A DNA stretch of 64,000 nt from Burhinus oedicnemus (Eukaryota > Chordata > Aves > Charadriiformes > Burhinidae), in contig VFFE01005906.1 in assembly GCA_008921705.1 (NCBI GenBank), forward strand, positions 160,548 to 224,547, in the 5' to 3' direction. Under the pieces are notes generated by a model, which did no database searches, was not told the DNA's origin, and was given only the letters and a program-made list of their open reading frames with translations. Shown here piece after piece: positions 38,400 through 49,285 of this stretch; within the stretch, counting starts at the first letter, position 1, and each line of letters opens with the position of its first letter. Position numbers and translations under genes: made by a program.

Positions 38400-39424
38400 A
38401 TGGATTTGATGGATGGATTATTCAATGGATAAGGAACTGGCTGGATGACCACATCTGAAGAGCTGCGGTCAATGTCTCAACGTCCAAATGGAGATCAGTA
38501 ACAAGCAGTGTCTCTCAGGGGTCTGTATTGGGATTGGTACTGTTCAATATCTCTATTAATGATATAGGCAGTAGGATTGAGTGAACCCTGAGCCAATTTG
38601 CAGATGACACCAAGCCGAGTGGTGCAGTTGCTTTGCTAGAGGGAAGGGATGACATACAGAGGGACCTTGAAAGGCTTGAGGAGTGGGCCCATGTGAACCT
38701 CATGAAGTTCAACAAGGCCAAGTGCAAGGTCCTGCACCTGGGTTGAGGGAATCCCCAGTATCAATACTGAATGGGGGAAGGATGGATTGAGAGCAGCCCG
38801 GCAGAGAAGGACCTGGGGATATTGGTAGAGGAAAACGGGTGTGGATAAGAGAAGCATGGCCAGGAGGTTGAGGAGGCGATTCTCCTCCTCAGTTCCACTC
38901 TGGTGAGACCCCACCTGGACTAATGCATCCAGGTCCGGGGTCCCCAGTGCAAGACAGATGTGGATCTGCTAGAGCAGGTCCAGAGGAGGGCCACAAAAAC
39001 AGTCAGAGGGTTGGAACACCTCTCCTATGAAGAAAGGCTGAGAGACTTGTGGTTCTTCAGCTTGGTGAAAAGAGGGAGACCTTGTTGTGGCCTTTCAGTA
39101 CTTAAAGGGGGTTTATAAGAAAGATGGAGAGAGAATTTTTACTAGGGCCTGTAGTGACAGGACAAGGGGTAACAGTTTTAAACTAAAAGACGGTAGATTT
39201 AGATTAGATATAAGGAAGAAATTTTATGATGAGGGTGATGGGACGTTGAAACAGGTTTCCTGGAGAAGTTGCGGATGCCCCATCGTTGGAAGTGTTCAAG
39301 GCCAGGTTGGATGGGGCTTTAAGCAACCTCATCTAGTGGAAGATGTCCCTGCCCATGGCAGGGGCGTTTGGCTAGATGATATTTAAAGGTCCCTTCCAAC
39401 CCAAACATTTATATCATTCTATGA
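38400..39424 (+). mobile_element. CR1 LINE, 5'-truncated, old copy (3' portion)
   Basis: A non-LTR retrotransposon of the CR1 family, the dominant LINE of birds, lies here in sense orientation. The recognisable order is the reverse-transcriptase C-terminal region from about 38,400, then the stretch encoding '[25 protein letters not shown]' (39,091-39,190), the short 3' UTR, and the CR1 3' terminus ending 'cattctatga' at 39,424. The copy is 5'-truncated, as is typical, and carries only about one unit of the terminal 8-bp repeat. Its reading frame is broken by stops and frameshifts. An internal piece of the family consensus, roughly 60-70 bp by memory, seems missing near 38,843. It is clearly more diverged than the copy at the window's right edge, so it is the older insertion. 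Confidence 0.95.
38430..39320 (+). pseudogene. Broken CR1 reverse-transcriptase ORF remnant
   Basis: This is the coding part of the older CR1 copy. The protein once encoded here was the C-terminal half of the CR1 endonuclease/reverse transcriptase that copies the element's own RNA into DNA. Conserved segments can be read only in pieces: one piece (39,087-39,250) reads 'FQYLKGVYKKDGERIFTRAC' and on into an arginine- and lysine-rich stretch, while the preceding part lies in other frames and contains stops such as the TGA in 'gagtgaaccc' near 38,579. A frameshift near 39,235 ('atgagggtgatggga') puts the end of the protein out of frame. It cannot be functional. Confidence 0.85.
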
Positions 39425-39499
39425 CAATTGAGGAGCGGGTCACCCAGCTTTCTACTTCTGGTTCAGGAAAAGAATTTGTTCATTTGTGTTTAAAGCCCA

Positions 39500-39650
39500 G
39501 GATTTGGACACATAGCTGCTGGTTCTGCTGCTGGGTCACTCTTGTCTCAGGCAAGCCCGTTAACCTGTCGCTCAGTTTTCTCACACTTAAGTAGGGTAAG
39601 GCTGGTATTCACCAACTTTGTAGAGCCTATTGAGATTTCGTGCTTGATGG
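39500..39650 (+). repeat. MIR-like ancient SINE fragment next to CR1
   Basis: The segment 'caggcaagcccgttaacctg' (39,549-39,568), then 'ctcagttttctcacactta', then 'gtagggtaaggctggta', follows MIR order in sense orientation. It begins about 80 bp downstream of the CR1 terminus at 39,424, so the CR1 inserted beside this much older SINE remnant. Confidence 0.55.
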
Positions 39651-42600
39651 TGATTAAATTCCAATCTCTTTACTACTTGTTTTTTCAAACAGAATAAAGT
39701 TTTCTGAAATGCGTATCTTTCTGTATGATATCTATAGGCAGAATGGATAAAATGTCTGTATCCTGTATTGCTGGTGTGGAATGACTGTTAGGATTTGTGT
39801 GTCCCTATCTGCCATTTGATACCATATTTGCAGAAGATGGTTGTGTATCTACGTTAATTAAGGATTTTTTTTTTTCAGGTGAAGAACCGTATGTAACTAA
39901 TTGTACATAGATGATTAATTGACACTTGTTCTGTCTTCTCTACAGCCCAAGCTGAGTTTTTGTTCGCCTTCCTAAAGTAGAAGCTTTGCTTTGTGTATGA
40001 GAGAGTTACTTCTTACTTCTTTCTTTCTTTTAATGATAGGCACTACAGGATTCTTTAGAGAAAGATATGGCCGTGCTGATGGGGTTGCTACCCTGTGCTT
40101 GATGTGTCATCCAGTTTGCTTCTTGATTGGAAGTGTTGCTGATATAATTTGAGATGTATCAGTGTTTTTTGCTACTGGACTTTCTATTTCTTCCGAACCA
40201 GGGGTCTTGTCCTATTAAAGTTGCTTTTAACTACAGATGTGATTAAAGGTTGGATTTATCACTTCTTTTCTTTCATCAGTCATTATGGCAAATAGCAAAT
40301 ATACCAGCACAGCACTGTTTCACGCATTGGTGTCAAGCTGTGCATTTAGGATTCCAGCTTGTATGTCCATGAGCTGAGTTTTACTTTATACTCTTTCTGT
40401 GCTACCTTTTATTGCTACCTTCCCTTGTATACAGTATAACAGTTTCCATATGCTTTCTTGTTGGTTATTAATCTTCTGTCACCCATCTGTCATGTGTTTC
40501 TTCATTACTTTATCCATGTGCTAAGCATGCACAAAGGCTCCAGTTAGCTTTGCATGTTTGGTTTATGTATTAAGCAGTGTATCTTCAAAGCCCATATCTG
40601 AACACTTTCTAGTCTGCATATCCTTACTATGTGACAGCCTTTCCTTGGCTGACAGAAGTCAGACTGCCACAGTTCCTGTTTTCTTAGCCCTGAGCTGTTA
40701 GTCATTTTGGTCACAACTTCCAGCATCCCATCCTTCAGTTGTAAGAGCTAACCACTTTTCCCAGATCCCCATGCACCTTACCTAGGGCTCAGTCATATCA
40801 AAGTTAGATCACATCTGAGGTAAGTTTGCCATAGCTCAGCACTCTGTAGCATTGCATGGTACCTGTAGTAGATCTGTGCGCAGAAGTCAAGCATAGAATA
40901 ACAGAAGGCTGCAAACAGGATTCTGGTTCACTAGTGGAGATGTGAGAGGGTGGAGGACTGGAGAAGTAGATGACGCTATGAGAGGTTAAAAATGTTATGC
41001 ACACACATACTCACATGTAAGTATGTGTACATACATACAAAATTCTTTTTGATACTAAGGTTTGTGAAAACCTTTGGTCTGGGTTAGCCCTGCTGTATAG
41101 TAAGTCTAAATACTCTTTGTTTTGCAGTGATACTGTTATTCCTCCAGGTGACTGAATTAACAGTGCTCTCCATAATATTCCTTTGTGGATTAGACCTCCA
41201 GCACTAAAACCATAGCCCTTGTGCTTTTATTCTTTATTCCTGGATTTATTCCCAGTTTTTTCTATGAAATGATTGTTTAGTACATGAGCAATATGCTGAT
41301 TTCCCCTTATGGTTATTGCATTTTCTGTTCATAAATCAGGAATTAATTTGTCTTTTTTGGGTCCTTTCTGCTTAATAGCCAAGTGTATTTGGTCTGTGTT
41401 ATCTAATGAAAAATAAGAATAATAGATAGTGAAAAGCGATGTCCCCAGCAACCTCTCATCCCCCTCAGAACCTGAGGGACCATCCTTTTTCCATCCTGGA
41501 GACCCACTTGCATCTGTCACTTGCTGATAAGGGACTCCTGTGCTGTTTGGTAGTTAGGAGATAGGCCAGGGCTGGAGGGGAGGAGGGTTTAGTTGTCAGT
41601 CACCTGGGATCCGTCTGCAGCCCTGCCACTAAATTGTTCTGTGACCTTCACCTCTTTGCATAGCAAAAATAATTGAAATCAGATATAAAATAACTCTAAC
41701 CGCTCCAGTCAGTCTGTTTAACTGCCAGTTCAATTTCACATTGCTGCACTGTAATGCATATGCATTTTGCTTTGTTAAGTGTGAAATGTCTTAAGTGCTT
41801 TTCTTTTGCGAAGCCTAGTAGAAGTCCGTGTTGGGAAGATTACAACAAACGTGTGCTGCAAGAGCAGTGTAAAGGACATGGTTCTTTCATCCCCAGTACT
41901 GTTTATTTTGGAGATTACCAGCCGGAGATGCTCCTGCTGCATGAAGCACACTCTTTTCTTTCCCTTGAGCAAAGCGACTCTTCATGCAGCATTCGCGTCC
42001 CTGGCTGATCCAGGGCACAGAAAGCTAGTGGCTAGATTCTGAGCTCGTTTTCATGGGTCTTGGTCCTTTACCCTCAGTGCTGTTACTTTAGAGAGAAGAA
42101 TTCAGCCCCAGAACTGTAAATCCTGGATGGTCTCCAGAAAGGTAGGGCAGAGAAGAAAAAATTCTGAATTTTGAAGCTTTCTGTTTGAAGCTTCTCAGGG
42201 GGAGCAGTTCTCTTCAGGAAGGTGAAGGAAAGTGCATAGCTGCACAAGGAGGAAATGCACCCAACACCAGATTGCTCGGGAATGGTGATGGTAAGTGCGG
42301 TTTGGGATGCAAATGCTGGAATTGCTGGCAGGTAAATCCCCACGCACAGCTACCGAGGGCAACAGCTCTGTGGAAAACTCACTGCTGTTGTCCGCACTTC
42401 TGCAAGGATTTTCCCTCCTCTTGAAAATATTCAGTCCTTTAGAGAAATATTTTTTTTTTTTGCAGGAGGGTGAAAGATGGGGAGAGACCTCCTGACTCTT
42501 CCTGCTGGGTTCCTGTGCTGATACACAAGCCCTGGCAGATGAGAGGCCAGCAGGGATCCTTTTTGTGTGTGAGGCTATGTTTGCCAGAGAACATTTAATG

Positions 42601-45214
42601 GTGGGAATGCAGGGCTGGTTTCTGTGTTTTCGGGGCATGTTTGACATTTGTTTCTTGCTGTGTCATCTCCAGTCCCTTTTAGAGGGTTTGAATTTGCCAG
42701 TTTGTAGAGTGCATGGTGGGCTACAGGAGCTAAATGGTTAACCCTGCAGTGGTCTGGGTTGTCCTTGCTAGCTAGAGAGGAAGAAATAACAACAGCCTAA
42801 AACCTTAGGAAACAGTTGTGAATTTCCCATTCAAGCAGGCTTCTGTGTTGCTGAACCTCTTTGAACTCTCAGAATTCATGTCTCACCCACTGCCTGCTTT
42901 TCCCCCGAAACAGGCGGCTGTGGCAGTCTTCTCTGTACTGTGTTGGGGACTGGGGAGGGTGGAGGGAGAAGACAGGCGCATGAACGGAGCCCTGTTTTCC
43001 CCTGTTGCTGGAGGGCATTATTGTCTAATAGGCAGTTTAGTTAGATGTTTGCTAGATGAGAGTCGGGGGATCTTGCAGTCTCTAGGGAGAATTCATGCAA
43101 AGCTGGAGACTATAAAAATGGCCCTGAGCAAGTGAGTTTCTAGAGATAACACTGTCAGTTTTATTGGCAAATTAAAAATTAAAAGGCAGATAGATCATGC
43201 TGCTTAAATATGCCGTGCCATTTGTCCCTCTTGGCCTTATAGACAATCTAAAGAGAAAATACTAAAACACAAAAGGTACCCAAAGAGCCTTTCACAACAT
43301 TTGTTTAAGGTCTGTATTTCACTAACTGTGGACACCTATCCTTTGTTCCTGGTTCATTCAGTTGTTGATCTATTTTCTGTAGCAGTTCAAGATACTGTTT
43401 GGCTTAGCATCAAAGGATGAGACAATATATTCAGCATTTACATTATTTACATCTTTGTGCATGTGAGGGGTAAACATAGTTCTTTAATACAAACTCAGTG
43501 CTATTTTTTCAGTGTGGAAGCTGGAATAAATGGACAGAATGATAAACCCCCACGATTTAGATGTATTTGACACTTTAAACTCCGAACATGATTTTGTCAC
43601 TAGTATTTATAGTTAGCATTAGGTAGCCCTGGTAAGCCCCAGCCACCTGGCAGCTTGTGAATCTGGGCTTCTAAAGTGTGGGTTTGATTAAGTCAGTCTT
43701 TGCATTAGGTTTTGTGCATGTAGGATGTAAATTGCATGATCCGTCTTGAAGCAATGAAGTTTGGAGCAGTTTTTAAACTAGTACATATTTGGAAATTATT
43801 AAACATGCATATATTATGTATGGGAGAGGCCTCAGTACTTTTAAGGAGGCAGGAGAACTAGAAACTTGATTGGGTTTGAAAAAATGATATTTGTTTAGGA
43901 AATGTTCACAGGTTTGTAAGAAAACGCCTCATACAGAGAAAAAAAAAAAAAAAAAATCATGTGAGTGAGTTGTGTATAGAAATGCACTGTTGTAATAGAG
44001 CCCTCAAGTGTCCCTGCTGCAGCAGGCATAGGGAGTAAAGCCTCCTTTGCTGGTGGGATGTGCTGGATGGGAGGCTGGCTTGGGCTGCCTTACCTCTAAG
44101 GTGTTGACGGCCCAGGTCAGGGGGTGGGGAGGGGGACGTCGAGTGCTGCAGGGTGGTCAGGTTGCTGGGGGGAGTTCTGGGTTCATCGATGGGGGTGTGC
44201 GGGCTGGGCTGTGCATGTGTGTGGGAGGGGGGAAGCTCCAAGACTGTAGAGCAGCAGGGTCAGAGCATCTGAACTGTGTGGGGATGCAGCACTGGGATGA
44301 TGGGTGACTACTTCATTTCTAGGATCCATGCCAAATGAAGGAAGGGAGTCTATGCCCTGTGTGGGGTTGGTTGATGGACTCGGTATTTGAATCAAGATGC
44401 ATTTGCAGAGCCGTGTACAGGAAGCATCCTGACTGCTTGTTGCCTGCAGTCACCTTATTTAGTGTTGGGAGTTGCTCGCTCTTGTGAGAGATATAGAAGC
44501 TCCCCCATACACACTGTGTGATAATTTCAAGGTCCCAGACCAAGCCTCTTTTCCAGCTTACAACTGTTTCTCAGGCGGTAACAGCTTTATGCTGCAGGAA
44601 GATGACAATGAGCGTAATCCCAATCAGGCACCATCTTGTGTGGTGACAGTGACCAAGCATGTCAGCTTGGAGAGGATCAGGGAGACGCAGAGCTGTTCCT
44701 CTCTTTCCAGCCCAGCTCCCTGCCCTCCCTCAGCAGTGCACGGACTGCTGCTGCCTTCCAGCCTCTTACACAGGACAGCACAATCACCTGGTGCTTACAG
44801 CCTTATGGGATCTTTAATTTGCTGGCAGGGAAAGTGCTGATGCTACAGGTTGATTCTGGTTTATGTGGTAGGAGGAAAATACCTTATTTAAATAAGCAAC
44901 TATTTTTGTTATAAACAAATGCATCATGCCGAAACAAGCAATGCTGTCACTAAATCCCTCCGCTAGTTGCCTGCTAGAGGCACAGTGTTGGCCACAGGGA
45001 TAGGGTGTCAAGATTCAGGAGCATTAGCAGTCAGAAAATTTTCCAGCATTTTAAGTGATAACGTCTTAAAGTGTCTTGTGTCAAACTTTAAAGGAAGTTA
45101 GCCTAACTGGCATAGTGGTCTCTTCTGACTCTAACAGCTATGCGTCCTGTCCTTGCTGCTCTTTGGTAGCATAATATTGTCACTAGTAATAAACTGGAGT
45201 ATTTCAAAGTCTGA
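39651..45214. other. No gene recognised; G-run cluster at 44.1 kb
   Basis: Unique sequence. The stretch 44,120-44,232 has about ten runs of three or more G on the + strand. A possible MIR scrap ('ttgttctgtgaccttcacct') lies at about 41,634. Short opposed frames at 42.0-42.6 kb are unrecognised. Confidence 0.6.
43939..43956. repeat. Poly-A run (18 A)
   Basis: Homopolymer run without a recognisable retroposon body in front of it. Confidence 0.97.
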
Positions 45215-45355
45215 GTGTCACTGCTAGGGAAGGCAGTTATGTCATTATCCCCGTTTTGAATGCAGGAGTCAAGTTGACATGGCAAGGGTGTTGGGATAGC
45301 TGTGAGACAAGGGACAGAATCCAGACCTCCTTGTTCCCAGGCATTTAGGGTCCTT
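45215..45355 (-). repeat. MIR-like ancient SINE fragment, antisense
   Basis: On the + strand the order 'tcattatccccgttttgaatg' (about 45,242-45,262), a diverged middle, then 'gggacagaatccagacctcc' matches the reverse complement of MIR, whose antisense copies usually show an 'attatccccattttacag' block followed by an 'acccaggtct' type block. Diverged; ends approximate. Confidence 0.55.
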
Positions 45356-46384
45356 TGGTTTTGTGGTCCCTGTGATAATAACTTAAAAATCATCCATGGC
45401 AACAGGTGGCAAAATTGTTCATTGTCAGTGTTGATGCAAGGAGGAGTGATGAATAGGCTGTCACTGTTATGTGACCAGGAGGTGCAGTAACTCTGTGTCT
45501 GTGTATGACAGGCTTTAAGTCACGACTGTGTGTTGTATCAGGTGTATCATACCTAACCCTATGTCTGAATTAGTTTCTCTTTTCTGCTTAGAAGAAAACT
45601 GTTACCATAAACATGATCATAGCTAGCTTAAAAAATCACCGTTACATAGAGCAGATAGACTGAGAGAGTTCACACCTCTGATGGTGCTGTGTGGAACTGG
45701 CCCTGCCTGGCTGCAAGGGAGAGGGAGGAAGAAGTAAGACTCGTATCCACAAAGACAAGTGTTACCTTATTGCTACCTTGTGTTGGAAGTCCCAAAGAGG
45801 TACATGAAAGCTAGGCACCTAAGCATCTATGTAGAAATTTGGGCCAAGATCTGCAAATTCACTAGTACGTTTCCCTAGGTGCACAAGTTGTGTTTCTTTC
45901 TAACAGCCCTTTCTACATTGATTTCAGTAGGTTACTCTCAGTTAGCACTGAACTGTGTGTAATATGCTGGATTTTAATATTGAGATCAGTCACAGTGGGT
46001 CTTGGCTTGCCTAATATTTATGGAGAAGATTATTTGATTTTTGAAAAAGTCTGGAAAGATAGTCCTGGGTGGTTTCTTTTAGGAGAAAGAAAAGATAAAT
46101 AGCATGAACAAAACATTAGAAAATATCTTATCTTGCTTATAAGCAAGTAAACATAATAGTAGAACACTGTGAATAGAAAAGTAGTTTCTCTCCATCTCCC
46201 AGTTCCATAATCTGAGGACAATGGAGGACTTCTGAGAAGAAACAAAAGTATCTTGGGCTAGTAAACATGAATAGCAGTATGGGTAAATGGTTGAAATACA
46301 AGACTGGAGCTAGAGAAAAAGTTCTCATTTTTGTTCCATTCCAGATACATGGGGAAATACATGGGATACCTTGGGGAAACCCAC

Positions 46385-46510
46385 TGTCACGTCATGTGCC
46401 TCAACTTCCTGGTCTCTAAAGAAGGGCGTTTGCCCGCGTGGAACAAAAGCAAGACTTTATTGTGAGACTTCACTCATTTATGTTTGTAAATTATTTTGAA
46501 GTGATGGGAT
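46385..46510 (+). repeat. Possible MIR-like fragment
   Basis: The piece 'tgtgcctcaacttcctggtc' (46,395-46,414) with 'gtttgtaaattattttgaag' further on resembles a badly decayed MIR in sense orientation. The middle is interrupted by unmatched sequence. Low confidence. Confidence 0.3.
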
Positions 46511-48911
46511 GGCAAGGTTATAGAAGCAGATTTTTATTTATAAAATAGGGAAAAAAGTTATTTTTTAAAAATACATGGAGTTAACCTCTGAAGCTCATTG
46601 TGGAAGGATGCTATTAGAGCACAATTCGTGATGGTATGGTCGCAAGCTTTAGCAATGTGTGATTACTATCTGCACGCTTCACAGCTTTGGTCATAGAAAG
46701 TTAATTTCAGGTCCTAACAAGCATGAGGAAGTTCCATTACATTTGTGATTAAACACTGATACATTTTATCTCTTTGTAAGGAACTGTCAATATCAAACAG
46801 GCTAGTCTGGGGAGAATGATGAAGCATTGATCTTTTGGGCCTTATCAAGTATGCAGACTAAAGTTGGGTGGGTTGGAAGCATTTCTTTATTAATGAACAA
46901 CAACAAATGTTTGTTTGCATTTCTGTTATCACCAAGACAGATCATCTCTTCTCTGTTTTAATCAGAAGAGTAAAAATCTTACCTGAAACAAGCATCTGAA
47001 AATCTAGTGCAGGGCAACCTTCCACTAAGTGGGGCGAGACTGGGGAAGGATTTTTGATGGAATGAGCACATGGACTCTCCAACTGCTTTGTTCTGTGCTC
47101 AGTGCGGCTAGATCAGGACCTTTAATTCCTTTGCGCATTTATTTTAGGGCATGAAATGCTGCAGTTTACTTTTTCTTTCTTATGTTAGTATTGCCCTCTA
47201 CTGGATGAAATCAAAACTGCCCACCTGTGTTGGAAACCTGAGGTTTCTAGCAGATAATGCATCATCTCCTTTCACTGCTTTTTTGGGCCTTGGGCTGACA
47301 GAGCAGGGAGATCAGAAGCCAGCTCCACCATTGACAGGAGTGATGACTGGCCAGGGTATCCAGACTTGGGCTCCTAAATGGCTGCATGTTTGTTGCTATA
47401 CAACCAAACACATTTCCTGAGTGTTGGCAGCTTGGGCTACGTGAGGAACTGTACTTTTTTCTCAAGGGTAACGTTGCTCTTGTGCAGTGAGGAGAGCAAC
47501 TTACAGCTGGTTAGAGTGAGATTTGGCAAGTGGGGCTGCTCGGGCTGAGTCAGAGGCTTAGGATGAAACAGGTCCTCAGTGGCCAAGTTTGAAAAATGAG
47601 AGCTGCTGAGAGCAGTGCAAGCTGATGAGACTCCTGAATGTTATCTTCTACAGCAGCCTTGCTTCTGGGACCTCGTCAGGGACTTTAGGGTGAGATGTCT
47701 CAATCTCTTGGAAGAGCTAAACACTAGGCTTATGTAGCTTAAATGTGAGTTGCTGCATGGATCGTTGCTCCTAACTCATCACTAGCCTAGTGCAAGATCT
47801 GAAAAATCCCCACATCTGCAGCGCTGGGATGAGACAGTTTCGCGGGCAGATCAAAACCAAATGTTACAGTCTGCAGTGTGGAAGCAACAAACTGATTCTG
47901 GCCTGAGGGGCTTGGAGCTTCCAGAAAGAAAGGAGGCACAGAGGAGCAGCAACTCCACAGAGTTCAACCTAGAAAGGTGTTCAAAATTAACCACAGCTTG
48001 CAGATAAAAGTCTATATTCCCAAATTCCTGGGACATACGTTTTTGCAAACGTGCACATTTGGTATTTTATCTCTTGGAAATCTGCCTTGTAGGTGTTCAC
48101 TGGGCCTGATGCCTTACTTTGCTTGTCATAGCCCATAGCTGTAAGGGATGAGGAGCAAAGGAAGAGTCCAGAGGAAGAGCCAGAGGCTGAATATTCAGTG
48201 AAAAGTGCGTTCAGATACGTCTCTGTACAAGGTGAAAGCTCATTGTGGTCCCGCAGTGAATGTACTTGCTATGGCCACGTTTCTTTTTCTGATGTTTCAG
48301 TTGTAGGAGCCTCAGTACTCACACCTGTGTCCTGTGCAGGCTGTTTGGTTTGGCCACAGGAGATAGTACAGAAAAGCTTTACATCGCCGCATGCTAGCGT
48401 TTGTGCAAGGAACCTGTACGGAATTTCTCAGAGCACCTCTGTGGGCAGCATCCATAATAACTATGTGGAGCAAACTGCTCTGTCTGCTCACTGTTGGCCA
48501 AACAGCGGTACCTGGTAGCGATGTGCATGCTTTTACAGATCCCTTGGTAGGGAGTACCCTTGGATTTACAAAAGTGCAGAGGGTTTACCGGTATTAGTTT
48601 AGGAGAATGCAGCGTTTAATTTTACAAGTCATCAAATTACTAGAACATCAAGACAATATATATTCATATTTTAATTTAATTTTAGTTTTTCATCATTTTG
48701 GTGTTCGGTAGGCTGAAGATTTGGGTAATGTGTGTTACCAGTGCCCCCTCCCGGATAAGACCAAGCTTGTTCACAGCTGCCTGCCTCCTCCAGCGCTTCC
48801 CCTGAAGTGCAACCATGCTGAGCCATTGCTTGTGGAAAAAGCTCAGCTCCTGCTTTCTTTGCCTGTTGCCAGGTGACCCTACCACACAGTGACAAAATCT
48901 CAGGAATGAAG

Positions 48912-48930
48912 CTTGATCATTTTGATCAAG
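48912..48930. repeat. Perfect 8-bp inverted repeat, 3-nt loop
   Basis: Arms CTTGATCA (48,912-48,919) and TGATCAAG (48,923-48,930) flank TTT. Function unknown; may be chance. Confidence 0.75.
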
Positions 48931-49149
48931 AGGGAATTTTCATAAATGCGAATTTTTTAATTTGTCCTGTATAGAGGAGGCAAGCCAAGTGTCCGCTGTA
49001 TTTATTCTGCTTTTGCTGCTCACAAGCTAGGTAATAAAAAGGCCAAACAGTGCCTCATGTGACAGGAAAACCTGGAAGTGTCATAATTCTTAACTCTCTA
49101 AGGAAAAAGAGACTTACTTTCCTATGATAGGCAACGCTTCCTGAAATGT

Positions 49150-49285
49150 GCTGTGTGCCTCTGCTCTCTGTGCGGTGAAACTGAGGCATGGGGAGAGGAA
49201 TTGGCTTAGCCAGATCTGCCAGCAGATCTGCAGGAACAGACCTGGATTCCTATTTTTCCCCCTCTGTGTGCCCTATAGACTGAAT
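49150..49285 (-). repeat. MIR-like ancient SINE fragment, antisense
   Basis: The + strand carries 'gtgaaactgaggcatgggga' (49,175-49,194), then 'ggcttagccagatctgccag' and 'acagacctggattcctattt'. This matches in order the antisense MIR blocks 'gaaactgaggc..gaga', 'cacagctag' and 'acccggattc'. A good copy for its age. Confidence 0.65.

Larger units (their letters stand above)
45356..49149. other. No gene recognised
   Basis: Unique AT-leaning sequence with a decayed MIR-like piece at 46.4 kb and an 8-bp hairpin at 48.9 kb. Nothing coding is recognised. Confidence 0.6.
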
